64,000 nucleotides of DNA from Bacteroidota bacterium (GCA_024279425.1 JAJRRO010000122.1:62001-126000); one strand, 5' to 3'. Positions 51,585 through 60,733 are shown, counted from the stretch's first letter. The notes: a model not told the origin generated them from the sequence alone. Numbers and translations: made by a program.

Positions 51585-54404
51585 TCAATCGTGTTCGCCA
51601 AAAGATGCTCTCACTACGTTGATGGTAAAACTTATACCTTGCGGTTCTGTTTTCATATTGTGCACAGAATACTCAACATAACCGTATGCATGTATTTTAC
51701 CCTCAGCTACACCATAATACTGCTTTCCTGTAGAAGCCATCAGCATTTTTATTCGCCCTTTGAACTTGCCTGTAACGTGCTCAATGCTCCCAGATAAACG
51801 AAATTTCATGGCTATTTTCCGCTTGTCGGACACATTCAATGTACCCTCGGCCATGGCTATGAAGCGGTTTTCCTTTTTAGTGCGTTTTATGCTAATTTCA
51901 CATAGTTCTCCAATCAGCGTCCCACTCATACCTTTTGATTCTACCTTGGCCCTCACCTTTCCTTTCACAGGGCCATTATAACCTGTAGATTTCTTCTCAA
52001 GTTTAGTTTCCATAAACAGTTTCTCTCTTGGCTTTAACGAGAACACCCTCCCATCTGTAGGAAGGTCCGCAAGTGTTAGGCAATCCAACTTGCAAAGATC
52101 CTTCAGGCGTAGCGAAATATTATTTGCATTGGACTCCATCAGGCGGATACTTGGATCCAATACTTTATCAACTATCAGAGTTTGTACAATATTTTGATTC
52201 AATAATGGATTGCTTATCTGAAATTGAAACAAGATTCCGTCGCCGTCTGAATCGCTCAATTCGACATCTGTAAAATTATGTTGTGTTTCATTGTTACATA
52301 GATCTATGTCATCTGGATGACTAATAACTACCTCTATACAAAAATGATTAAAGTCATTAATAGGAAATGGCCATATCCCTCCATAGTCAAACGTAAGATC
52401 AGTAAGATCCCAATCGATACATGCTTCTATATTAGCACCCGCCAAAACATCGATACCAGTCGTTCCAATATGAAAAAAGTCATCGTGATGATACCCTAAC
52501 CCATACGGTGAATAATAGAAATCGACCGACACGCCCATAGCATCTATATCCCCAATATTTGTTACTATGGCGCAAAGATTATTAATTATTCCTTTTTCTG
52601 GTGTTATTTGAATTCCGCCACCATCTTTTACATATACGTCAGGTGATTGCCAGTATGGAGCACTACCATTTTTCGCTCCCCATGGGGTTATTTCTAAATT
52701 CGGACCATTGGGAATCGCTGGAGGGGTTAAAGCTCCTCCCTCATAAAGACCCACAGCATCAAAAGAACTTTTAACCTGTTTGCAGCAACAATCATCTGCT
52801 GGGTACAATGTTTCGCATGCTAGAATAATGTCCTCCCTATATTCCTGAAGTGTTTCATCGGGGTCCATCAACATAGTCAAAGCATAGTAATAAATGTTTT
52901 CTACTTTTGTTACTCCCAATCCTATTACCTGAATCGGTGGGAAGGCTACCGGGTCAGTTGCATTTTCTGGATGTGACCCTCCCATTGCGGATAAATAAGT
53001 GGCCTTGTTAAGTATGCCAATTCTTCTATAGTTACTTGTTGTACCACTCCATCCGTAAGCCAGTGTACAGGCATCTGTAAAATAATGGTCTGGAGAGTCT
53101 GAAATAGAGGGTGTTTTTAAACTTCTATAACGACTTCCGGTATTGCCGAAAGTTGCAGCTGCCATTGCAATGTCATCGGATAGGTATTCGCCCATTCTCC
53201 ACCCTCCATCTTTGTTTGTAAATCCTGCAAAGACATCCGATAATGACTCTTTAATTACAAAGGTTTCGTCATTTCCCGAATCGAAGCCTCCATCCGGATT
53301 TGTTCCACCTGTTATTTCATTTGCCTGAACCGCATGGTTCCATTCGTGCGCACTTGTATCCAAGCCGGGCTTGTAACTAAGATTGGTTCCATCACCATCG
53401 CCATGAAATATTTTCCGTCGGGAACGGCTGTAAAAGGAACTTTGAGAATCGACGTCATGGTGTACGTAATTTATCCAATCTTCCGAACCATCCCCGGCCC
53501 AACCATCCCGATTAAAAAGTGTAATCCCATTTACAGTTCTGTTACGGGCGTAATAGTCGGCAACAATACCGGTATTGTGTAAGGCATCGACCTCAGGACG
53601 GTTGCTCTCTTTTCTAGGGGCATTGGTAATATCATTAAATGTTCCATCGCCGTCATCATCTTCGCATAAATCATATACCCCATCGGTATCGGTAGATCCA
53701 TCCATGTCATAAACCTCAATGTTGACAGATCGTGTTGAATCTTGAAGTTGTAAATTACCTCCTGAATCCTCAGCATTAATCGTACGGGCCGGAGTTACTG
53801 CTGTTTCATCATCCGGATTTATTCCAATTCCTGTAGTTGTAGTTCCTATCTCATCCCGATCGTCATAGTACCCAATAATTTTGCCATTTGTTGCATCGAC
53901 ATAATATCCCTTAATACCTATTTTTTGGTTGCTAAGAAGGATGTTCCAGCATAAGAATTTCTTTTTTTTCGCTTCAATATACTCCAACGTGGGCTTATTC
54001 AGAACCTTACTTTCTTTATCTCGGGTAAGTTTTCCTATCGCTCTGTCAATTCCTAATTTCACCGAGGGAAGTTTTGGCGGCCTTTGTAGTTTTACCTTCG
54101 AGTAAATAACTTCTCCTTTTGAGTTCAAATACAATGTCAAACTACCCGGTCTCAAACGCACATCTTTTGAATACTGATGGTAGAAAAAACTAGTGTTTCC
54201 TGCGGAGTCTTTTTTCCTCTTGAAGAGTCGTAAAACTAGACCATCTTTCCCATAAATTTCTTTTAATTGAGCTATGAAGTGGGAAAGTGTGGTGCCTTGT
54301 TCACTTTTACCTTCTTCTTTTTTGACCTTCAGAATAAAGTGGTCCTCTCTTTTCATTTGATGTACCTCAAATGCCGGTAAATGTTTTTTAATTGCTTCTT
54401 TCAT
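51585..54404 (-). CDS. M4 (thermolysin-like) metallopeptidase
   Basis: 939 residues. An FTP/propeptide-like region (about 10-180) is followed by the catalytic domain with zinc motif HEWNH (His353, Glu354, His357). The third ligand helix is KESLSDVF (Glu386, Asp390). The C-terminal ~400 residues are beta-rich accessory domains with no type IX sorting tail that I recognise. No signal peptide is visible at the N-terminus (MKEAIKKHLPAFEVHQMK), which is odd for a thermolysin-type protease. No upstream in-frame extension offers one. It is on the opposite strand to the Tra genes and may be cargo. Confidence 0.85.
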   Translation of the reverse strand: MKEAIKKHLPAFEVHQMKREDHFILKVKKEEGKSEQGTTLSHFIAQLKEIYGKDGLVLRLFKRKKDSAGNTSFFYHQYSKDVRLRPGSLTLYLNSKGEVIYSKVKLQRPPKLPSVKLGIDRAIGKLTRDKESKVLNKPTLEYIEAKKKKFLCWNILLSNQKIGIKGYYVDATNGKIIGYYDDRDEIGTTTTGIGINPDDETAVTPARTINAEDSGGNLQLQDSTRSVNIEVYDMDGSTDTDGVYDLCEDDDGDGTFNDITNAPRKESNRPEVDALHNTGIVADYYARNRTVNGITLFNRDGWAGDGSEDWINYVHHDVDSQSSFYSRSRRKIFHGDGDGTNLSYKPGLDTSAHEWNHAVQANEITGGTNPDGGFDSGNDETFVIKESLSDVFAGFTNKDGGWRMGEYLSDDIAMAAATFGNTGSRYRSLKTPSISDSPDHYFTDACTLAYGWSGTTSNYRRIGILNKATYLSAMGGSHPENATDPVAFPPIQVIGLGVTKVENIYYYALTMLMDPDETLQEYREDIILACETLYPADDCCCKQVKSSFDAVGLYEGGALTPPAIPNGPNLEITPWGAKNGSAPYWQSPDVYVKDGGGIQITPEKGIINNLCAIVTNIGDIDAMGVSVDFYYSPYGLGYHHDDFFHIGTTGIDVLAGANIEACIDWDLTDLTFDYGGIWPFPINDFNHFCIEVVISHPDDIDLCNNETQHNFTDVELSDSDGDGILFQFQISNPLLNQNIVQTLIVDKVLDPSIRLMESNANNISLRLKDLCKLDCLTLADLPTDGRVFSLKPREKLFMETKLEKKSTGYNGPVKGKVRAKVESKGMSGTLIGELCEISIKRTKKENRFIAMAEGTLNVSDKRKIAMKFRLSGSIEHVTGKFKGRIKMLMASTGKQYYGVAEGKIHAYGYVEYSVHNMKTEPQGISFTINVVRASFGEHD

Positions 54405-54653
54405 AATGTGTTTGTTTAATCTCTTAGGCTTTTAACAATTGAATTAAACCATACTTTACACGTGAGAAGTTACTGACAAAACATGTCATTTGTCAAATAA
54501 ATGTATAAATGGTAGGGTAAATTGTACAAAAAGATACAATTCAATCATTCGGGCCATAAACATCCTAAAATTTGAATATCCCAGTTTGTTTAAACCACCC
54601 TCAGCAACAGCCAAAAGTTGTAATTTTTCTTTAGTGACAGAATCTATTTAAAC

Positions 54654-54983
54654 ATGCCTTTTTACTTTCACCACGGGGAAAGCCAGCTTGTTAACCAGGC
54701 ACTTATATATAAGATTACCTATGACAGGTATATGACGTTTTCCATTTTGACAAAGTTGGCACCCCTCTTTTTGAAAAGCTACACATTAAAAAAAAGCATG
54801 GGCAATATCGCCGTGCTGGTCGTCCAGAGTGTCATTAACGCAAGAGCATGGATAATGGACGGCCTCCTCGAAAACGATGTTCAGGAAATTATATATCGAT
54901 TTGCGTGATCAGGAATGCAATCCCTACCCTGAAAGCAAGAATGTTTACAGCCATATCATTGATTCCAATAGGGGCCGGACATC
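54654..54983 (+). pseudogene. short ORF with probable frameshift, unknown protein
   Basis: An 84-residue frame (MPFYFHHGESQLVNQALIY..., ending EIIYRFA) stops at 54908. In the next frame the sequence continues as YIDLRDQECNPYPES to a stop at 54983. The ending looks like the distal half of a gene shifted by one base near 54895. I recognise no family. It may be a remnant of an island gene. Confidence 0.35.
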
Positions 54984-55032
54984 ATAACCCTGTGGACAAC
55001 GAAGAAATCTTGATCGATTATTGAGATCTCCC

Positions 55033-55365
55033 CTATTCTATTTCCCCTTTTGCCTTCATGGCTATCAGTTCGGCCCTTAAATGTAGATACATTGCTTCTT
55101 TTTTTGCATCTTCCAATGAAAAGCCATTGAGCAATGAATAACCCAATACATGGTCTAGGCAAAACTTGTCAATATCCACACGGCCCTCCTTGCGAAATTC
55201 ATTGTAGGAAGGCAGTATTTCCTCCCAATCAAATGTGTATGGCTTGGCCTCGATAACTCCGTACAAGATGGAATTCAGTTTTTTTAAAGTATTTCCCAAA
55301 GTTTTATCAAGCCCACCAAGGGATCTTATAAAAGCATATTTTGTTCCGTTGTTATATTTCTTCAT
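55033..55365 (-). CDS. hypothetical protein
   Basis: 110 residues, charged and without signal or membrane segment. It starts KKYNNGTKYAFIRSLGGLDKT and ends in a helical ELIAMKAKGEIE. It is 21 bp downstream of the membrane protein gene on the same strand, within a small operon of three. No known domain recognised. Confidence 0.5.
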   Translation of the reverse strand: MKKYNNGTKYAFIRSLGGLDKTLGNTLKKLNSILYGVIEAKPYTFDWEEILPSYNEFRKEGRVDIDKFCLDHVLGYSLLNGFSLEDAKKEAMYLHLRAELIAMKAKGEIE

Positions 55366-55386
55366 GTTTTAATGGTTTATAGTGTT

Positions 55387-55893
55387 TTAATGGTTTATAG
55401 TGTTTTGGTCCACAAACGAACCTTTGCCCTTCCGTGTGAGGGAATAGTTGAAGAGTTCTTTATTGTTGAAATAGAAATTGACGGCCAAAAGCAGACTCAG
55501 GCCAATGGTGATGTAAAATTTTATGTCGGGTTCATTGAACCGTGTTGCCCTTGAATTGAGCAGAATAATCGAGATTTGGTAGAGACTGAGGACCACGGGA
55601 ACCAGAAGAAACGGGCGATATAACCTACCCCTTGCCTCAAAGAACCACCCTACCCAACCAATATGGGCGAATAGGTGTATTAAAAGCGTGTACACGAACA
55701 CCCTGTATGTAGAGAACCCCATAATATAGCCTTCATTGTCCATTAGAAGTTGTTGAAGTCCCCAATCGGGAACCCATCCCTTTAGGCCTTCGCCCCTAAC
55801 GGTGATTACATCATGGATATAAGGAAGCGATGACAACCCAATGATTGCCACCGCCTTGAAGAAGTGATCAAGTATCTTGATCCTTGATTTCAT
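55387..55893 (-). CDS. hypothetical four-TM membrane protein
   Basis: 168 residues from the Met at 55893 (MKSRIKILDHFFKAVAIIG); an upstream Met at 55944 overlaps the preceding gene further and adds no clear domain. About four hydrophobic segments: 12-27, 58-78, 93-110 and 120-145. Its start lies inside the end of the small lipoprotein gene upstream (26-bp overlap), indicating coupled translation. Small membrane proteins of this kind accompany Bacteroidetes conjugative elements; the function is unknown to me. Confidence 0.6.
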   Translation of the reverse strand: MKSRIKILDHFFKAVAIIGLSSLPYIHDVITVRGEGLKGWVPDWGLQQLLMDNEGYIMGFSTYRVFVYTLLIHLFAHIGWVGWFFEARGRLYRPFLLVPVVLSLYQISIILLNSRATRFNEPDIKFYITIGLSLLLAVNFYFNNKELFNYSLTRKGKGSFVDQNTINH

Positions 55894-56011
55894 TTTTGTC
55901 GATGCCGTAAAGTTCATCGGTTTCTGCTGTACTCTGTTCTTCACATGAAAAATTTAATGTCGCAACAACCATAAGCGCGACCAGGTAAAAAAACTTCTTG
56001 GTACTCATCAT
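55868..56011 (-). CDS. small lipoprotein-like peptide
   Basis: 47 residues. A short hydrophobic signal (KKFFYLVALMVVATLNFSC) ends with Cys23, which fits lipoprotein processing. An acidic tail follows (EEQSTAETDELYGIDKNEI). It was not a candidate by length alone, but the signal, ATG-ATG start and overlap with the next gene support it. It resembles small lipoproteins that I recall from flavobacterial conjugative elements. Role unknown. Confidence 0.6.
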   Translation of the reverse strand: MMSTKKFFYLVALMVVATLNFSCEEQSTAETDELYGIDKNEIKDQDT

Positions 56012-56140
56012 AATTAAAGTTTTAAGGTTAATACCTCCCTTTAACTATGATTTCCCCATTTAAATTGTTTTTTCAGGACTACATTCGATAAAGTGCATAC
56101 ATCAAACAATTCTTTCACAAGATATAGGTTTTAAACCAAT

Positions 56141-56359
56141 TTATATTATGATAAAACCGTATAAAAACTGGGGTTTTCTATAATATATCGATGTTTTTGC
56201 GTTGATTTCCTTGAAATCCACGACAAGCATATGATCTAAGGCATAGGTCCGGATGTAGTTCGTGACATCCTCCCGGACATTCAAAATAGTTTCAAGAAGT
56301 TTCGTTTTTAGGCTTTCAAGAATTTGAGCTTTTGCCAAATGACGAGAATTAATAGCCAA
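56141..56359 (-). CDS. small hypothetical protein or fragment
   Basis: A 72-residue frame with a helical N-terminal half (MAINSRHLAKAQILESLKTK) and a C-terminus without recognisable fold. It lies upstream of the lipoprotein gene on the same strand. It could be a truncated gene; confidence in coding is low. Confidence 0.3.
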   Translation of the reverse strand: MAINSRHLAKAQILESLKTKLLETILNVREDVTNYIRTYALDHMLVVDFKEINAKTSIYYRKPQFLYGFIII

Positions 56360-56448
56360 TGAACCTGAGAAATTGGCATTTGTATTGGAGCCGCATATAT
56401 TTGGTGTAAATCCATTTAGACAGAAAATGTTTTAATAGACGGCATCGG

Positions 56449-56769
56449 ATGGGGAATTTGGACAACAATGTTTTGGAATATATCAAGGACTATCCGGATT
56501 TGAAATTTAGGGTATCCTACTCGTATGATTCTAACAGGCCCGAGGAGATAAGTTTTGCAGCGCAGCCGCATGAGTTTATTCTTTTGGATGAAGAAGGGTT
56601 CAAACCAAGCACTTTTTTGTTATATGGAAAGCTAACGTTTGATTTAAAAATGAAAGTTGGGTTTAAAGGTTTCTCCTTTGATATGAACAAGGAACTACAC
56701 AACCGTATAGGATTGATCTATGATGCCATAGAAAAGGAGTTTTTAGAAAAGTATAAAGAAATCGGCTAA
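56449..56769 (+). CDS. hypothetical protein
   Basis: 106 residues, acidic and cytoplasmic, ending in a helical segment (LIYDAIEKEFLEKYKEIG). It starts with an ATG and has no neighbour within 90 bp on the same strand. No domain recognised. The even composition and plausible protein pattern favour a real gene. Confidence 0.5.
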   Translation: MGNLDNNVLEYIKDYPDLKFRVSYSYDSNRPEEISFAAQPHEFILLDEEGFKPSTFLLYGKLTFDLKMKVGFKGFSFDMNKELHNRIGLIYDAIEKEFLEKYKEIG

Positions 56770-57221
56770 TAGTTCGGTGATATCGCTGCAATCGTAATCA
56801 TGAAGTATTTGAAGTTGACGATTAGAATATCTTAATGTCAATCCTCACATCGAGCATTCGGCCTATTTGACAAAACCCTTCGGTTTTGACAAATTAGCAG
56901 TATGGTAAATTTAAACAACCCCTAACCGTAACCAAAAGTTCTAGTTTGTCTTTTATTGGCAAAGTCTAATTATATGTGGGATTAAGTATCCCAATGAATT
57001 TCAGATATTGTACCATAAAACGTTCGTTTTACGGGACCAGCGTTTATTTGAATTTTGGAACGGTTCGCGGCTATACTTTCGTGCCGACTCTCGAGTATAA
57101 CACTTTTCGGCATAAAGTATAGGCGATTTTATGCGCACTTTCCAATTGTATATATCATACTATTTCAGATGTAACTGTGCTACGGGAGGGGTGAATCGTT
57201 AAATCAAATTCAACAAATATC
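56770..57221. other. gene-free stretch with a repeated palindrome
   Basis: I see no coding frame here. CCATAAAACG / CGTTTTACGGG (57013-57035) is a palindrome that shares 21 of 22 bases with 33363-33384. The rest is AT-rich, with one moderately GC-rich patch around 57060-57110. Confidence 0.55.
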
Positions 57222-57350
57222 CTACTCATCGTCCAAAAACATGATTTATATTAATAATATGGACGATGAGTAGAGTGTCTAAATATCAAAGAAAACATCT
57301 ACTCAGTGTCCTAATGTTGTTATTTATTTATACTTTTGGACGACAAGTCG
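57222..57350. repeat. tandem pair of a 52-bp inverted-repeat unit upstream of the ATPase
   Basis: Unit 1: CTACTCATCGTCC (57222-57234), 26 nt, GGACGATGAGTAG (57261-57273), a perfect 13-bp inverted repeat. Unit 2: CTACTCAGTGTCC (57299-57311), again 26 nt, GGACGACAAGTCG (57338-57350). The units are 77 bp apart. The second ends 6 bp before the ATG of the ATPase. This could be a double operator or structured RNA leader. Confidence 0.75.
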
Positions 57351-57356
57351 AACATT

Positions 57357-58796
57357 ATGATAGGAAGGGAAGACGAAATAGAGAGGCTTGAAAACTCTCT
57401 AATCACTGATAAGTCAGAACTAATAGCAGTGTATGGTAGACGAAGAGTTGGAAAGACTTTTTTAATCCGAAATGTATACAAGAAGCATATTAAGTTTGAA
57501 TTCACTGGATTAGCAAGAGCAACAACCAAAGCACAGTTGAAAAGATTCCATAAAGTAATCAAAAGCTCTTCAAAAAGAATGTCAAAGGTAAAATTACCTG
57601 CGGATTGGGGAGATGCTTTTGATTTACTAGAGAAATACATCGATGGACTAACAGGTAAAGGAAAGAAAGTGATTTTCATTGATGAACTACCTTGGCTTGA
57701 TAAAAGACAATCAAAATTTTTATCACACTTTGGTTACTTCTGGAATACCTTTTGTGAAAAGCGAAATGATTTAATTGTGGTGGTATGTGGATCGGCAGCG
57801 GCTTACATGGTCAACAATGTTATAAAGGACAAAGGTAGCTTGCATGGTAGGCTATCTTATAGACTTCCTATAACCCCTTTCAATTTATACGAAGTCAAAG
57901 AATATCTAGAAAAGGAAAAGAAAATTAATTATTGGGGGGACTATGATATTCTACAGTTATATATTGCTTTAGGTGGAGTCCCAAAGTATCTAAGCTTTGT
58001 TGACAAAAGATTCAGTGTAGTCCAAAACATTCAGCGCATTTGCTTTGACCCTCGAGGAGACTTGATAAATGAGTTTAATGAGGTATATGCATCCCTCTTT
58101 GGTAACCCACACCGATACATAGAAATTGTGAAGGTATTAGCAAAATCGAGGTATGGCGGTATTACCAGGCAAGAAATATCTCAACTTTCTAACCAAGGAA
58201 CGGGAGGGAATCTCACAAAAGCATTAGAGAACCTTGAAGCTTCGGGCTTCATAACGGCATATCCAGAATATAGTAAGAGAAACAAAACATTATATCGCTT
58301 AGCTGATGAATTTTCACGTTTCTACTTAAAATACATGGAACCTAATAAGAAGCAATCAGCTGACTTCTGGCTCACGACATCTTCGAAACAAACCTTTGTT
58401 ACTTGGGCAGGTATTTCCTTCGAAACAATTTGTTTAAAACACGTGGAGCAAATCAAAAAAGCCCTTAATGTATTCGGAGTTGGATCAAGAAATTCCAGTT
58501 GGTCAATTAAAGGAACCAAAGCAGCTAGAGGGGCACAAATTGATTTGGTTATAGATCGAAATGATAATTGGATTAATCTGTGTGAAATGAAGTTTTTTAA
58601 CAACAAATTCAACTATACAAAAAGTGTCGATGACAACATTAAAAACAAAGAGAAACAGTTTAGGTCAGCCACTAAAACCAATAAAGCAACCGCTATTGTT
58701 TTTATCTCAACTCATGGAGTAAAAAACGAAAATGTTTACTTCACCAATACCGTCAGTAATAATTTAACTATGAAAGTATTGTTTGAAAAGGTCTAA
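57357..58796 (+). CDS. AAA-type ATPase with DUF234-like C-terminal domain
   Basis: 479 residues from ATG 57357; a TTG at 57336 lies within the repeat and adds only MDDKSNI. It starts MIGREDEIERLE and has Walker A AVYGRRRVGKT (about 25-35). Walker B is VIFIDELPWL, with sensor GSAAAYMVNN. A winged-helix segment (about 270-330) is followed by a DUF234 domain with a PD-(D/E)xK-like pattern (GAQIDLVIDRNDNWINLCEMKF). These ATPases are widespread and poorly understood, with roles suspected in defence or mobile-element biology. The preceding paired repeats suggest tight regulation. Confidence 0.87.
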   Translation: MIGREDEIERLENSLITDKSELIAVYGRRRVGKTFLIRNVYKKHIKFEFTGLARATTKAQLKRFHKVIKSSSKRMSKVKLPADWGDAFDLLEKYIDGLTGKGKKVIFIDELPWLDKRQSKFLSHFGYFWNTFCEKRNDLIVVVCGSAAAYMVNNVIKDKGSLHGRLSYRLPITPFNLYEVKEYLEKEKKINYWGDYDILQLYIALGGVPKYLSFVDKRFSVVQNIQRICFDPRGDLINEFNEVYASLFGNPHRYIEIVKVLAKSRYGGITRQEISQLSNQGTGGNLTKALENLEASGFITAYPEYSKRNKTLYRLADEFSRFYLKYMEPNKKQSADFWLTTSSKQTFVTWAGISFETICLKHVEQIKKALNVFGVGSRNSSWSIKGTKAARGAQIDLVIDRNDNWINLCEMKFFNNKFNYTKSVDDNIKNKEKQFRSATKTNKATAIVFISTHGVKNENVYFTNTVSNNLTMKVLFEKV

Positions 58797-59281
58797 AAAT
58801 GTTTACAATATGAGTATATCTAAAAATGATTTCGTATTAGATTTAAACTCTTTACAAAAAGCGGATTTAGTAAAGAGTCCTGATTTTTTGAATCGTAATT
58901 AGCGGCGTTGGACTAAAACTCAAAAATATGTCCCTAAGGCAAAATGTAAAGAGTTTGCAATCTTGATATTATTACAAGTCGTATTTCTTGCCTTTTAAAG
59001 TTGGTAGATGCGTTCGAAAAATTAATTCAGTGAAACAAAAAACCAGCAAAAACGAAGTCTTGCTTAGCTTATCTGTTCCCTCTGGGACTCCAACCAAGGA
59101 AACTAACTTCCTATTATCCAACTATTTGACAACTTGTCAACTTTTCAGGTATCCGAATCGCATGCCTTTTTCGTGTATATTTTATTAATTTATGCAATCG
59201 CTTATTCACAAATAACTTGATAAAATCACAATCTACATTCTTTTTCATTAGATTAGAAGGAATAAATAAATTAGAAATAAC
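58797..59281. other. gene-poor stretch with a hairpin terminator
   Basis: ACTCTTTAC (58847-58855) faces GTAAAGAGT (58870-58878), and the right arm is followed by CCTGATTTTTTG, a plausible terminator for the ATPase gene. A 30-codon frame (58810-58902) overlaps it and is probably not real. From 58903 to 59281 I see nothing. Confidence 0.5.
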
Positions 59282-59755
59282 ATGTCTGTCTATTTTCATT
59301 CAAGTTTTACTCTTAATCGAGAAAGATTATCTGGGATTCTATATAACTTGATTGAGAAACCAAAATTGACTGATCAGGAAATAGCAAAGCAGTTCGGATA
59401 TAATGCTCCATTCACACAACGCTATAAATCTTGGCTAAAAAAGTGTGGGGTAATTGAACATTCCATAAAAGTCAAATTAACTGACTTTGGCGAGGTTATT
59501 TATAAGAAGGATCCTAAACTTAAAAAAGAGCCAACTTTGTGGTATATGCATTCTTTTTTAGCCAATAGCGAAGATAATGCCGAAGCATGGAATTATTTTT
59601 ACCATAACTATCTGCCAAAAAACGAAAGTTTTACAAAACCCCAATTATCCGATGCTATTTCTATGAAATTGATGGCTCATAATCCTGGTCACTTTGGTAA
59701 AAATAGACCTATGATCAAGGTGACAATTCCAATGGTGTTTAATTCAAAAAGGTGA
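59282..59755 (+). CDS. DUF4007-family protein, shortened
   Basis: 157 residues. It begins SVYFHSSFTLNRERLSGILY, then a helix-turn-helix-like YNAPFTQRYKSWLKKCGVIE, and KEPTLWYMHSFLANSEDNAEAWNYFYHNY, which match DUF4007. Family members are usually about 300 residues and lie in DNA phosphorothioation or related defence loci. Here the frame ends after MVFNSKR and no dnd-type gene is near. It is either a compact variant or a truncated survivor of a defence island. Confidence 0.65.
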   Translation: MSVYFHSSFTLNRERLSGILYNLIEKPKLTDQEIAKQFGYNAPFTQRYKSWLKKCGVIEHSIKVKLTDFGEVIYKKDPKLKKEPTLWYMHSFLANSEDNAEAWNYFYHNYLPKNESFTKPQLSDAISMKLMAHNPGHFGKNRPMIKVTIPMVFNSKR

Positions 59756-59785
59756 CAGAACAATTCATATGGTCACCAAGTTTGA

Positions 59786-60733
59786 TTATTTTACCGGATT
59801 ATACCGCCAAACCTTATCGTGCATTGTAAATAGGTTATATTCATTTCCATCAAAAACCAAAATGGGACTTGAATGATCACCTTCCACAATAGGGTTATTT
59901 GGATATTTAGTCCAGTTTACTAAATCAGTGGACATCGCCACGTTTGAATTCCATAGAGCCATAACTTCTGGATTCATCCAGTCAGAATTAGAAGAGCCAT
60001 GATAAAACATGTAATACTTATTTCTGTACTTGACTATTTGGTTGGCTGCCACTGCACCTGAATCATAGCTTTTTTGCCCCAGTTTCAGGACAGGGTCGTC
60101 CTGGACATTGGTCCAAGTTTTAAAATCTTCTGAGGTTGCCAGCCATATGCCCAAATCATCTCTCTCATAGAATAGATATTTTTTGTTGCCTTCTATCCAA
60201 ATTGTAGGTGTTCCGAATGGTCCAGAACTTATAGGCTCCCCGTTTACTTTAAGAATTGCCAAGTTTCCGTGTTCGGTCCAGGAGATACCATCTTTGGAAG
60301 TTAGCATATGCGTAATATCACCTTTTCCTTCCGACATCATATAATACAGATCATTATATTTCGTCACATGGACATCTTCGATCCATTTTTCGGGTACAAT
60401 TGGTTGTTTTGAGTAGCGTTTCCAATTTACGCCGTCTGAGGAAATAGCATACCCCAAATATCTTTGCCCTGAAATATTGTCATTATATCCTGTGTACCAC
60501 ATTTTATACTTACCGTCTTCATATAAAATATAACCTCGCTCTCGTAAATTTTTATCCCATGTTTCTTCATTTGTTCCCTGAAAAACCGGATTGGCAGGCA
60601 AAGCTGAAAAGTGGACCATTGCAGATGGGAAATCTTCATTCGACATAGCATTGGTAAGCTTAGCTTGGTTATTTTTACAACCGATTCCTATTATTAAAAA
60701 CAAAAGAAGTACTCGCTGTTTGTTGATTTTCAT
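59786..60733 (-). CDS. five-bladed beta-propeller glycoside hydrolase-like lipoprotein
   Basis: 315 residues. A lipoprotein signal (LLLFLIIGIGC, Cys19) is followed by repeated propeller blades: YILYEDGKYKMWYTGYND, GYAISSDGVNWKRYS, MLTSKDGISWTEHGN, WLATSEDFKTWTNV. This pattern fits GH43/GH32/GH117-type folds; I cannot choose a family from the sequence. It probably acts at the outer membrane or periplasm on a poly- or oligosaccharide. It is downstream of an esterase gene on the same strand, suggesting a small carbohydrate-use cluster. Confidence 0.75.
   Translation of the reverse strand: MKINKQRVLLLFLIIGIGCKNNQAKLTNAMSNEDFPSAMVHFSALPANPVFQGTNEETWDKNLRERGYILYEDGKYKMWYTGYNDNISGQRYLGYAISSDGVNWKRYSKQPIVPEKWIEDVHVTKYNDLYYMMSEGKGDITHMLTSKDGISWTEHGNLAILKVNGEPISSGPFGTPTIWIEGNKKYLFYERDDLGIWLATSEDFKTWTNVQDDPVLKLGQKSYDSGAVAANQIVKYRNKYYMFYHGSSNSDWMNPEVMALWNSNVAMSTDLVNWTKYPNNPIVEGDHSSPILVFDGNEYNLFTMHDKVWRYNPVK

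Noticed and set aside
33358-57038. Integron attC sites for the AAAACGNNCGTTTT palindromes
   Set aside because: They are simple palindromes without the attC R/L box layout, and no integron integrase or cassette array is seen.
58810-58902. 30-codon ORF after the DUF234 ATPase
   Set aside because: It contains a hairpin with T-run that is better explained as a terminator, and the peptide has no recognisable feature.
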